Source of the DNA: Flavivirga amylovorans
GTDB lineage: Bacteria; Bacteroidota; Bacteroidia; Flavobacteriales; Flavobacteriaceae
DNA length: 64,000 nucleotides
Direction of reading: 5' to 3'
Assembly (NCBI RefSeq): GCF_030540875.1
Contig: NZ_JAUOEM010000005.1
Location: 365,968-429,967 of the forward strand
The notes beneath the pieces are model-generated. The model was not told the origin of the DNA, made no database searches, and saw only the letters and a list, made by a program, of their open reading frames with translations. This document shows, piece by piece, positions 11,401-16,571 of this stretch (position 1 is its first letter; every line of letters starts with the position of its first letter). The position numbers and the translations under genes are program-made.

Positions 11401-12663
11401 AGTTCGCGATTAGGATTAGAGCAAAAGAATTTGAAAATCACCGAAGAATCCATTACTTTTGGAGATACGATCTTTGAAAATAATGTTGGTGACAAACGCT
11501 ATGAGCTTAGTAACCATTTAGGTAATGTGTTAAGTGTGGTAACAGACCGGAAATTAATAGACCCTAGTGGACTCTTAAAACCAGATGTAGTTGCGTATAA
11601 TGACTACTATCCCTTTGGTCAATTGTTACCTAACCGCCATGGTTCCAGTGATAACTACCGTTACGGCTTCCAAGGACAGGAAAAGGATGATGAGATTAAA
11701 GGCGAAGGTAATAGCGTGAACTTTACTTTTAGAATGCATGACCCAAGAGTGGGGAGATTTTTTGCACCTGACCCTTTAACTGCTAAATATCCTTATTATA
11801 CTCCTTATCAGTTTTCAGGAAATAAAGTAATACATGCCAAAGAACTAGAAGGATTGGAAGAGATTTTAATAATTGAAAGTCCTTATGTTAGAGATGCTGT
11901 AACACAATACATGCGTGATGGAGATGTATTAAGTGCTGTGGCAGCTACAAAAAATTCATATGTATGGAAAACAGATGCACAAATAAATCATGCCAAAAAG
12001 ACATTTGATGTAGGCCAAGAAATAGGACAACCTTCAACTTCAAGTTCTAATGGTGAAGAGTTTGAAACTAAAGGAGCTATTGTTTATAGTTATAATAATG
12101 AGGGCGAATTATACAGGATGTTTGAAGTCAAACTGGATATAATATATGACAAAATAACAAAAGAAAATTCATGGTATCAACCAGTAATAGATTATATAAA
12201 TAACATATTGGATTATCCAGAATCTGGCTCCCAGCAGAGTAGTTATACTAGTCAAGGAGGGATACAATTTGTGGTTAGGGGTTCTGACCCTTCACTTGGT
12301 TTAGTAAGGCAACAAGGTAACCCTGATTTAGTTGTAGATATTACTCAATTGTACAATATAGCTTTTAACCAAGCAGGTGGGGGGACTAAATCTCAAATAT
12401 TAGAAAGAGCGTATAAATTACAAAAAGCGCTAGATAATAAAGGTAATGCAGAAGAGGAAATTAAGCGGATTTATGAAATGCAAATTACTGGAAAAGGTTC
12501 TGAAACAGTTATAGTTGGTTCACGTGGAGGACAAGCCCTTTATGGGATTACACAGAAGGATACTATATTTGTTGGAACAGAAAAAGATCTTGAAAAGGTA
12601 GATTCAATATCTAAAGCAAGGGCTAGAGAACTGAGAACTATTAAAGACACAGAAAATGATTAA
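2461..12663 (+). CDS. Giant YD/RHS-repeat protein with polymorphic C-terminal tip (DUF6443-type)
   Basis: About 3400 residues. I chose ATG 2461 over ATG 2449 because it starts directly at a normal signal peptide (MKNKITK, hydrophobic core, NAQ). Numbering from 2449, the order is: fibronectin-III-like domain about 188-300 (EVKLSWNAIDGAMSYDVEW); DUF6443-like segment about 319-380; long Cys-containing region; vWA-like segment about 1570-1810 (ITFVIITGDN, KVFFIILDDN); LamG-like segment about 1930-2030; YD repeats about 2262-2900 (YDELGR, YDADNR, YDRNGN, YDEIGQ); a beta insert with the 3-coathanger-stack signature (SIILSPNFHAKAGSTFTAKV) about 2904-2967; RHS core about 3050-3139 (YYPFGQ, DPRVGRFFAPDPL, YQFSGNKVI). 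After the core comes a 265-residue tip with no domain I recognise, which is the usual position of a toxin in RHS proteins. Its stop codon overlaps the downstream lipoprotein gene. The family is known; the toxin activity is inferred. Confidence 0.9.
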   Translation: MKNKITKILFFLLLMQAYFLNAQEKVNYNSTEIEAVLGTTTSLQYVTTNLDNTGVLKNINPMGYISLYVKENEPPNNWFSYALRLNVTPASLSGAFDGTPKEITLKVEHNTSAGATGNSIDISKHIAVGAYGVKVELIEAVYTDLSTSATPVSNGPVPANIGLELGFNGTTFKALSSTIPSVTVTPPAPNSNEVKLSWNAIDGAMSYDVEWTWVDGYDENENIPLRPLNSIPFTKRDFELNNTRVQTSKIEYNIPLIYAKGYLIYRVRAVGRFLENTNVYRYGKWSEAESNTPNFLSDWNAVYTINNDHQVDKNWQFQASYAEEGKKKEVVSYFDGTLRNRQTVTKINSDDNIIVGEVIYDAQGRPAVEVLPVPTNGLAIDYTNNFNQNATGQVYSYQDFDTDDRNILDQETALKAMDTLSGASKYYSPENDLTSPFKNRIPDAKSHPFSQIEYMPDNTGRILRKGGVGKKHQLGSTHEMEYHYGTPEQKELNRLFGYSVGHFSHYKKNTVIDPNRQASVSYIDPQGRTIATALAGISPSNLDGLDDEIDAGGTLHKRVTTDLLGKLNPLAKDTITDNNIRQSTQAFGVQEDALVYSATKLAIEPSELNFKYTLGQTDFEYTCTGGLVNYPVVYDLFVDVLDIEGNSLVLNREDPTFDLSDFTLDVPRGSYSIIKNLVVNKDTLETYADAYINKLTTPGDACYIDPTVVVPIPTEIIDGCFVSCEDCESSLIAEYGDKNGYRDAKMADYDFTDLEEALTTAELDEEKARLSLAFENQWEQLILACNAPCEDGTDLVNLSPENRVANSMSCSIARTALLDDMKPSGQYGQYPSALVQDGNGEKAEAIIQAELNIFNDGNRLVSTQTDDIQIHNSWRNPRHPDHDPAPNGNGLYTEGHYYNTDGTISYIKVKQTTDEEGNNTYAPDIQLGVELIPVTKNTNNDEYLVEPQYLANVEDFIASGVWQNQWAESLIVYHPEYCYLQYAEAVCGITKNITTVTGSPLMNSDGYDLHLRLLDTYAKAGAFVTGTSIMLQDPFFYGSVPSSLNNGINFNLRTNIMNEVLTKNYNNTGLSLEKYALAIVTCNSVTNCNVSGVTVGSLTTAQKDEYWSIYKSSYSSAKEMIQTFFGNIYAEKNNCYNGCIGEEEAPINLLAVLKDIKDINKGTLDGIIKAGENRICDSDVASFYATKEKRFKPSDNLYDSGQDAADLVEEFAGYTGYEYYIQTGVCPLARDLQTFLEFSFKDFATQSPGISGERAFTGKYLSRDLYKDLGGNLEQLVQPGDVKLTSTPNSDELTLRFSEQAVLVGDMPITITIPVTRSWNDYANTGANGWVITKVSHIKSDYSAVGEIFTFKAVAQVRTSFEATDYEEIIISGSTQARISDCSIVPDPASVGQYLGNGETSGPLGDCNKKQRFTQAFIALLNHLYKTNAINATVPLNSISAYSNSYLSIFFGGGTATWSNTGSTYFIEVDGVQRFILELEENETLPITGVADFMGMGLNYEYDSKGLITQQNARITYLTSASNKIQASKVGTLSQGGVEGKPLINFLCCGDINDLTREPDPTSSTPHFGFVFAVPNRAPLVSTSPLANPPVVGNDGRLNIGKGIVNFINTKLTDTLYITTIDDHSGGNARVRSFETDYNSAVIEPIVNSVNEVTAPGVLQIQDFPYSNTVNTIFTAINNSSFSNNTTGITIPMDITFVIITGDNVNNIESTKTQYNDLLANNKSKKVFFIILDDNTVGGIGSPYDYVSAIINKVPVNYSSTLNVLDSDFIMYSTADLIDSNFENTLRDFLLKSYNEIVNPPKFKPAFTLRKQIATPSNTIYSKDINFSPKGFQASLNELIDFEVKIDFNNYSDNPEDYNSAEIIVNGQSFKQANNDLVYGVVEYNVNEQRYFPKNRLSWNHPRGHGATFDIFDFSYNINGNERIYNLDEGSGSAFSTNGLGSFNVDNSSWINDPTLGYGLRFNSSLEAAWDDFVPLIYEQGGNITFNARVKFQGELPYTQFPGYGLIAQIAYEDPANPENLYELLIYGEFGDDVVLPPQEPCDSSSLVCIPPIPEPLSCTDKYPIYTALMNTIGNKEEDLGVPLEDDEGDIVTEDEFCANSFQYLVDDYQYYITTFGITSVLDVDYMSIARFGATEFNYGYPDIRSIIDLYSTHVTTTRVDANQYTMNWAAFTSDYLNQPENQSICVPVPFPVDFGSVSIDIPEKTPCEQFYASVTEAYSRDVYANLLTTKREEFINAYLEHALSTSVETFNMTYPDKEYQYTLYYYDQAGNLLQTVPPEGVDRFTEDELEAGGINSAINLYRNNNNTTEDTTLLPDHDLITTYRYNSLNQLVWQFTPDGGETRFAYDELGRIIASQNAKQLVNNRFSYTNYDELGRITEAGEFAPKIAVSIEDTTGKLVYVADNTHVETSEVVNKVNVYPRNISDIQYEVTTTGYDKLKGVNPVEIFDTVNDVNNTTDNTRNRVAAVYYYDLRDYVNNIGTNLANYNNALFYNYDIHGNVKELVQHNKLMIINPNNFQSGIKRVLYEYDLISGNVNKVSYQNGKPDMFAHRYTYDADNRITMVETSSDGMIWEKDAAYQYYAHGPLARTVLGGKEVQGMDYAYTLQGWLKGVNSETMLTADDMGTDGVVGSQVAQDAMGYSLNYFDDDYEPIASLGNTFSYSNSNKVTDPAATAGRNLYNGNIKQMVTSLLDKDENLLTSQLNNYGYDQLNRIKTYNGNSISGGGAPTESYSANYTYDRNGNLKTLNRSTLNNSNAVVAMDQLSYDYKTKLNPTTGLQERTNQLDDVQDALGDTGFNDLGTQPDANYTYDEIGQLIKDTAENLDTIIWRVDGKVKSIEKTNGDIIHFQYDGLGNRIAKTDIAGNKITLYTRDAQGNVLAVYNSDANLPTPEHPFDITHNNLQVTNTQNFTAVNTIITTNTTTENTVESTGDLSYTAGKSIILSPNFHAKAGSTFTAKVEDVTNTGGNDGMFLTEHHIFGSSRLGLEQKNLKITEESITFGDTIFENNVGDKRYELSNHLGNVLSVVTDRKLIDPSGLLKPDVVAYNDYYPFGQLLPNRHGSSDNYRYGFQGQEKDDEIKGEGNSVNFTFRMHDPRVGRFFAPDPLTAKYPYYTPYQFSGNKVIHAKELEGLEEILIIESPYVRDAVTQYMRDGDVLSAVAATKNSYVWKTDAQINHAKKTFDVGQEIGQPSTSSSNGEEFETKGAIVYSYNNEGELYRMFEVKLDIIYDKITKENSWYQPVIDYINNILDYPESGSQQSSYTSQGGIQFVVRGSDPSLGLVRQQGNPDLVVDITQLYNIAFNQAGGGTKSQILERAYKLQKALDNKGNAEEEIKRIYEMQITGKGSETVIVGSRGGQALYGITQKDTIFVGTEKDLEKVDSISKARARELRTIKDTEND

Positions 12664-13174
12664 ATCAATTAAGTTTATTGGTATTTTTTTTATTTGTATT
12701 CAATTTTTTAACTGTAATAATAGGAAGGTTAATAAAGTTTCTTCTGAGGAATTATCGAATGCTTCAATGTCTTCAAAAGAAGATTTTGCATATTTCTATT
12801 CATCACTGGAAGATACATTGGAGCTTAACAAAGAAATTGAAGTTGAACTACGTTTATTTCATGTTTTAAGTGATACTATAATGAATCCAAAAACGAATAG
12901 AAAAATTGGAGAAGCTTGTGTGTTGTTCTCACGTGATAATAAAATAGATTTTTCTAGTGAATTATTTAAAGATAAATGTGATACAATCTTTGCACCAGTA
13001 AAAAGAATAAAGGATACTATAAAGTTTTCGTTTAGTTATACTCCAAGTAAATTAGGAGAAAATAGATTCCTTGTTAAATTTATTGAAAAAAATTACTTTA
13101 TGCCCAAAAAGGATTCTATAAGACTAGTTACCAAGTCATTTTTCTTGGAAGAAGGTTTTGTTGTCGTTGAATAA
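12656..13174 (+). CDS. Small lipoprotein, candidate immunity protein for the RHS tip
   Basis: This 172-residue protein overlaps the 3' end of the YD/RHS gene by 8 nt, so translation is probably coupled. It has a lipoprotein-type signal (basic start, hydrophobic residues 7-18, Cys20 in FFNCNN), placing it in the periplasm or outer membrane. The rest looks like a small beta-sandwich (ELNKEIEVELRLF, DTIKFSFSYTPSKLGENRFLVKF). In polymorphic toxin systems the gene directly after the toxin tip normally encodes the cognate immunity protein. I infer that role from position, size and overlap only. It could instead be a structural or chaperone lipoprotein. Confidence 0.7.
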   Translation: MIKSIKFIGIFFICIQFFNCNNRKVNKVSSEELSNASMSSKEDFAYFYSSLEDTLELNKEIEVELRLFHVLSDTIMNPKTNRKIGEACVLFSRDNKIDFSSELFKDKCDTIFAPVKRIKDTIKFSFSYTPSKLGENRFLVKFIEKNYFMPKKDSIRLVTKSFFLEEGFVVVE

Positions 13175-13180
13175 TCTCCC

Positions 13181-13345
13181 AGCTAGTCGCTATCGGGCTG
13201 GCTTGAACCCCGCTCGTCCTAGTATGTTTACACAAGAGTGAGCGCTAGCCCCCGCTGGGGTATAGTTTAGTTTGTCAAAGTAAGGCCCCCCGCTGTTCCA
13301 TAGTATGCGCTACCGCTAGCATTTGCTAGTGGCGTTCCGAGTCAG
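13181..13345 (+). repeat. GC-rich non-coding block after the RHS/immunity pair
   Basis: About 165 bp directly after the immunity-like gene is far richer in G and C than its surroundings. It contains several small inverted repeats, for example CCGCTAGCA ... TGCTAGTGG near 13312-13334 and the GCGCTAGCCCCCGCTGGGG area near 13242-13259. The string CCCGCTGTTCC occurs at about 13287-13299 and again at about 13715-13725, so this is a mobile or recombining repeat. No open frame is supported. It probably marks the recombination zone where RHS tips are exchanged (inference). Confidence 0.55.
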
Positions 13346-13421
13346 CAGACAAGAGTAAGAAAACATAAAATAGAAAAGCTTTTACAGAGATGTAAGGGCT
13401 TTTTTTTGCTTTAAGAGAAAG

Positions 13422-13517
13422 CCAGCTCTTCGAAGTTTGCAACTTCCAGCTCTTCGAAGTCTGTGACTTCGAAGCAATAATAGTAAATAAAATTCCAGCT
13501 CTTCGAAGTTTGCAACT
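13422..13517 (+). repeat. REP-like family A, three tandem copies (two truncated)
   Basis: A 35-bp unit starts CCAGCTCTTCGAAG and ends CTTCGAAGCAATAA, with a short variable centre (TTTGCAA or TCTGTGA). The two CTTCGAAG arms make it a stem-loop. Copies here are 13422-13445 (3' truncated), 13446-13480 (complete) and 13495-13517 (3' truncated). Further complete copies lie at 13725-13759, 13847-13881 and 16163-16197. Confidence 0.8.
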
Positions 13518-13546
13518 AATCAAAAAAGAACAATAATAACAGAGTA

Positions 13547-13759
13547 ATGGCAACAAGTATTATTAGTTATAAAAAGAAATATATTGATTGTAATGACAAT
13601 ATAATAATAATAATAAGTTTATCCTTTATTAAGGAAGTATCTATATTAAAAGAATTACCTGATTGGTATAGTTTTTATTTAAAGGAAGTTGTAGATGAAG
13701 TTATAGATATAAAACCCGCTGTTCCCAGCTCTTCGAAGTTTGCAACTTCGAAGCAATAA
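13547..13759 (+). CDS. Doubtful 70-residue ORF ending in a REP repeat (possible decayed immunity gene)
   Basis: An ATG-started frame with plausible protein-like composition in its middle (KELPDWYSFYLKEVVDEV). Its last 12 codons and its stop lie inside a family-A REP copy (13725-13759). The preceding CCCGCTGTTCC string matches the GC-rich block at 13287. This suggests an older gene truncated by repeat recombination. It may be a relic of a displaced toxin or immunity gene, or may not be coding at all. No function can be assigned. Confidence 0.25.
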   Translation: MATSIISYKKKYIDCNDNIIIIISLSFIKEVSILKELPDWYSFYLKEVVDEVIDIKPAVPSSSKFATSKQ

Positions 13760-13881
13760 GTAATAGATACGAAGTTTTAAACTTCGCATAGCTTTTTAAG
13801 TCATGTAGTACTATCTTTACATTTTATTTTTAAAACAAACATGGAACCAGCTCTTCGAAGTCTGTGACTTCGAAGCAATAA
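13725..13881 (+). repeat. REP cluster: family A - family B - RAYT 5' flank - family A
   Basis: A complete family-A unit (13725-13759) is followed by a family-B palindrome (13770-13786, CGAAGTTTTAAACTTCG). Next comes a copy of the sequence that precedes the RAYT gene, ending with the first six bases of that gene (ATGGAA, 13841-13846). This is broken off exactly by another complete family-A unit (13847-13881). It is a direct record of REP-associated rearrangement of the RAYT locus. Confidence 0.8.
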
Positions 13882-13908
13882 GTAGAGTAGATAAATAAAA
13901 TAAAAAAT

Positions 13909-13949
13909 AAGAAAGCCAGATTTAAGTAAAAAATGAGTGTGGCTTTCTT
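13909..13949 (+). terminator. Hairpin (GAAAGCCAGA / TGTGGCTTTC) in the repeat array
   Basis: Arms at 13911-13920 and 13938-13947 pair with one mismatch around a TTTAAGTAAAAAATGAG loop. Near-identical hairpins occur at 14084-14122 and 16225-16266, so it is part of the repeated unit upstream of RAYT sequences. The T-rich 3' side could terminate transcription. Confidence 0.5.
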
Positions 13950-13960
13950 GTGAAATAATT

Positions 13961-14150
13961 CGAAGTTTTAAACTTCGCATAGCAAGATGGTGGCAAACGT
14001 CTCAGACTTAACAACCAAATTTAACTATTGTTAAATAAAAAATATAATTATAAGTAAAACGTAATAATTAGATAAAGATAAAAAAGGCCACATTTAAGTA
14101 AAAAATGAATGTGGTTTTTTTTGTGTAACAATACGAAGTTTTAAACTTCG
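13961..14150 (+). repeat. Two family-B REP palindromes upstream of the RAYT gene
   Basis: The palindrome CGAAGTTTTAAACTTCG occurs at 13961-13977 and 14134-14150, followed by CATAGC or CGTAGC. The stretch between is AT-rich with no supported gene and contains a terminator-like hairpin at 14084-14122. Confidence 0.8.
14084..14122 (+). terminator. Terminator-like hairpin upstream of the RAYT gene
   Basis: GGCCACATT and AATGTGGTT arms around AAGTAAAAAATG, followed by a run of eight T. It is the second copy of the repeated hairpin and probably insulates the RAYT from upstream reading. Confidence 0.55.
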
Positions 14151-14204
14151 CGTAGCTTTTTAAGTTGTGTAGTACTATCTTCATATTTTATCTTTAAAAC
14201 AAAC

Positions 14205-14807
14205 ATGGAAACAGACGGTTACAAAATAAGAGACCAATCAAAGCCACATTATATAACATTTACAGTCGTAGATTGGGCAGATGTATTTACAAGGAAAGTA
14301 TATAAAGATATAATAGTTGAAAATTTAAATTATTGCATTAAAGAAAAAGGCATGATTGTTTTTGGTTATGTAATTATGAGTAATCATATACATTTAATAA
14401 TTCAAAGTGCTCATAACGATTTGTCGGGTTTAATAAGAGATTTTAAAAAATTTACAGCCAAGTCTATAATTAATCAGATTAAATCTGGAAAAGAAAGTAG
14501 ACGGAAATGGTTACTAACTCTTTTCTCAAAAGCCACAGAAACACATAGTCGAAACAAAACATATCAATTTTGGAGATATGGTAATCATCCAGAAGAAATT
14601 TATAGTCCAAAATTTTTATGGTCTAAATTAGATTATATTCATTTAAACCCAGTAAGATCAGGACTTGTGGAAAGAGCATCACATTATGTGTATTCCAGTG
14701 CGATAAATTATGTTGAAGGAGATGGTCTTGTAGATGTTATTTTGGTCGATACGCCAGTTATAAATGTACATAGTGATGATGCCTTTTGGAAAAGTATAGT
14801 ATGGTAG
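14205..14807 (+). CDS. REP-associated tyrosine transposase (RAYT, Y1 HUH family)
   Basis: This 200-residue single-domain protein has the IS200/RAYT hallmarks. The N-terminal strand is HYITFTVVDWADVFTR. The metal-binding HUH motif is HIHLI, preceded by GYVIMSN. It also has the RAYT-typical GLIRDFKKFTAKSI helix and the C-terminal YIHLNPVRSGLV motif. RAYTs process single-stranded REP palindromes and are normally single-copy, domesticated enzymes. Here the gene is flanked on both sides by family-B palindromes (14134-14150 and 14818-14836), the expected substrate arrangement. Its 5' flank and start are duplicated in broken form at 13787-13846 and 16295-16394. All key motifs are intact, so it is probably active. 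Confidence 0.92.
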   Translation: METDGYKIRDQSKPHYITFTVVDWADVFTRKVYKDIIVENLNYCIKEKGMIVFGYVIMSNHIHLIIQSAHNDLSGLIRDFKKFTAKSIINQIKSGKESRRKWLLTLFSKATETHSRNKTYQFWRYGNHPEEIYSPKFLWSKLDYIHLNPVRSGLVERASHYVYSSAINYVEGDGLVDVILVDTPVINVHSDDAFWKSIVW

Positions 14808-14815
14808 TATTGGTG

Positions 14816-14880
14816 ATGCGAAGTTGCAAACTTCGCATAGCATTGTTGCAAACTTCTCATAGCGTTGTAAACTTCGCATA
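14816..14880 (+). repeat. REP family-B variants on the 3' side of the RAYT
   Basis: GCGAAGTTGCAAACTTCGC at 14818-14836 is a near-perfect palindrome. It is followed within 45 bp by two degraded copies (TTGCAAACTTCTCATAGC and TTGTAAACTTCGCATAG). Together with 14134-14150 this brackets the RAYT gene. Confidence 0.75.
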
Positions 14881-15017
14881 GTATTGAATTTAAAACTTTG
14901 AATATTAAAGAGATAGAAGGGTTTAGTTAAACAATATGTTAGCGTGTCAATAAAAATGATAAAAAATAAGCTTTGATGGCTATAATTTTGTATAAAGAAT
15001 TGTTAGCTACAGTTTAT

Positions 15018-15109
15018 CTATAAAAACTTAAATCCCATCACATTAGTAAGGCAAAACCCTAACACTATTTTTTTGGTAACTCATACTTTAGCTATTTAAG
15101 TTTTTATAG
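15018..15109 (+). promoter_or_regulatory. Perfect 16-bp inverted repeat in the leader of the MORN gene
   Basis: CTATAAAAACTTAAAT (15018-15033) is the exact reverse complement of 15094-15109. The arms enclose 60 bp and end three bases before the ATG at 15113. A TAATTTTG box at 14983-14990 fits the Bacteroidota -7 consensus, but I see no -33 TTTG. A leader RNA starting near 14997 could fold into a long stem that buries the start codon region. Otherwise 14881-15112 is AT-rich with no gene. Confidence 0.5.
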
Positions 15110-15112
15110 CCG

Positions 15113-15901
15113 ATGAAAAGAGTAATAGGTATTATTATATGTTCAGTTTTATGTTTTGCCTTTTCTACCGATGTGCAGAGAAAAGTAATTAGAGACAATG
15201 GATTTGATATAGAATGCTATGTAGCACAAGAAAAGCCATCTAACTTTAATAAGGGAAAAATATACTATTGGTTTAAATCTGGCCAAATACATCAATCTAT
15301 GTCAACTTCAGGAGGACTAGTATTGCATAAAAAGTATTCTAAATACTATAAATCTAATCAGTTAGCAGAACAAGGGACATTTAGTTTCGGACTAAAAATT
15401 GGAGATTGGAAAACATGGCATGAAAATGGAATATTAATGACAAATGTGGCATGGAGTAACGGGTATAAAAATGGTCATTTTAAAGCCTATGATTCACAAG
15501 GGAATTTAATAGAAAAGGGCAACTATAAACAGAATTTAAAAGACGGTTATTGGATTGATTTTGTTAAAAAAGACACCACATACCATAAAAATAGTTTTAA
15601 GTTTAAAGAAAGACCTAAAAATCTTGTAGAACGATTACTCAGAAAAAGAGATTCTCTTGAAAAAGTTCAAATTAAGACAGATAAAAGAATTAAAAGAAAG
15701 AATGATTCTATAAATCGAGTAAAACTAAAATTAGAAAGAATAAACAAAAAGCGCAACGATTCTATAAAACGGGTGCAAACCAAATTAAAGAAGTTAGAAC
15801 AAAAGAAACAGGACTCTATAAATAAAAGCTTGGGTAAGCCAACCCAAAAAAAGAATTTTCTTAATACACTATTCAAAACAAAGAAGAAGAAAGACCAGTA
15901 G
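15113..15901 (+). CDS. Secreted MORN-repeat protein (YwqK-like) with basic coiled-coil tail
   Basis: 262 residues: signal peptide (residues 1-19, FAFST), then three to four MORN_2-type repeats between about 45 and 150 (KIYYWFKSGQIHQ, GDWKTWHENGILMTNVAW, GHFKAYDSQGNLIEKGNY, DGYWIDFV). From about 165 onward it is a highly charged Lys/Arg-rich helix with an internal repeat, (K/R)NDSI(N/K)RV followed by KLKKLE-like segments, which suggests a coiled coil. MORN_2 proteins are widespread in Bacteroidota; some are annotated YwqK antitoxins, but that function is not shown here. A weak terminator hairpin follows. It lies between the RHS/REP region and the eCIS locus with its own leader, so it is probably an independent unit. 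Confidence 0.75.
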   Translation: MKRVIGIIICSVLCFAFSTDVQRKVIRDNGFDIECYVAQEKPSNFNKGKIYYWFKSGQIHQSMSTSGGLVLHKKYSKYYKSNQLAEQGTFSFGLKIGDWKTWHENGILMTNVAWSNGYKNGHFKAYDSQGNLIEKGNYKQNLKDGYWIDFVKKDTTYHKNSFKFKERPKNLVERLLRKRDSLEKVQIKTDKRIKRKNDSINRVKLKLERINKKRNDSIKRVQTKLKKLEQKKQDSINKSLGKPTQKKNFLNTLFKTKKKKDQ

Positions 15902-15939
15902 GCTTTATATAATACTAATACGTCCTAGCCCCAACAATA

Positions 15940-15973
15940 AGCAATATTTTAAAAATAGTGTGTTGCTTTTTTT
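15940..15973 (+). terminator. Probable terminator of the MORN gene
   Basis: AGCAA and TTGCT arms, with inner TATTTT/AAAATA pairing, are followed by seven T. It lies 39 bp after the stop at 15901. Confidence 0.5.
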
Positions 15974-16162
15974 GATTTCCATAATGTAGCGAAGTTCAAA
16001 ACGTCGTAAAGCAACGTTTTTTGTATAATAAAAACGAATAAATAGTTAAGCAGCATGAGATTTCTCTATTTATAGTTTTCAATTAAAACACCCACAACTT
16101 TACTTATAATTATATTTTTTATTTAACAATAGTTAAATTTTATTCTTAATACTGCTACTTGA

Positions 16163-16294
16163 CCAGCTCTTCGAAGTCTGTGACTTCGAAGCAATAAGTA
16201 GAGTAGAGTAGATAAATAAAAAATAAGAAAGCCACATTTAAGTAAAAAATAAATGTGGCTTTTTTGTGTAATACTGCGAAGTTTTAAACTTCGC
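16163..16294 (+). repeat. REP family A + hairpin + family B, third copy of the RAYT upstream unit
   Basis: Family A is at 16163-16197, the GCCACATTT/AAATGTGGC terminator-like hairpin at 16225-16266, and the perfect palindrome GCGAAGTTTTAAACTTCGC at 16276-16294. The order and sequence match 13847-13977 and 14084-14150. The region 15974-16162 before it holds only AT-rich DNA and a degraded family-B copy near 15990-16015. Confidence 0.8.
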
Positions 16295-16340
16295 ATAGAT
16301 TTTTAGGTTATGTAGTATTAACTTTATCTTTAGAACAAAC

Positions 16341-16394
16341 AAGGAAACAGACGGTTACAAAATAAGAGACCAATCAAAGCCACATTATATAACA
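16341..16394 (+). pseudogene. Truncated remnant of the RAYT 5' end
   Basis: 54 bp match the first 54 bp of the RAYT gene (14205-14258) except that the start ATG is AAG. Identity stops abruptly after the ninth sense line of the gene (TATATAACA). The upstream flank (16295-16340) is also homologous to the RAYT flank. This is a dead partial duplicate. The rest of 16395-16571 has no supported feature. Confidence 0.8.
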
Positions 16395-16571
16395 CTAATC
16401 CATTAAAGCATTAGTAGTCCATTTTCAATATCAAAATGGGTAACGTTACTATGACGATATTTATACCATTAAAAATACAATTATAAATATTTAACTACAA
16501 AATACGTAGGAATTTATTCAGAAATAATTATATTAGACTCTTACAAATTAATATTAATCCATTTTAATTTA

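Noticed and set aside
13422..14880. CRISPR array
   Set aside because: The repeats are palindromic, unevenly spaced and lack uniform spacers; they fit REP elements around a RAYT.
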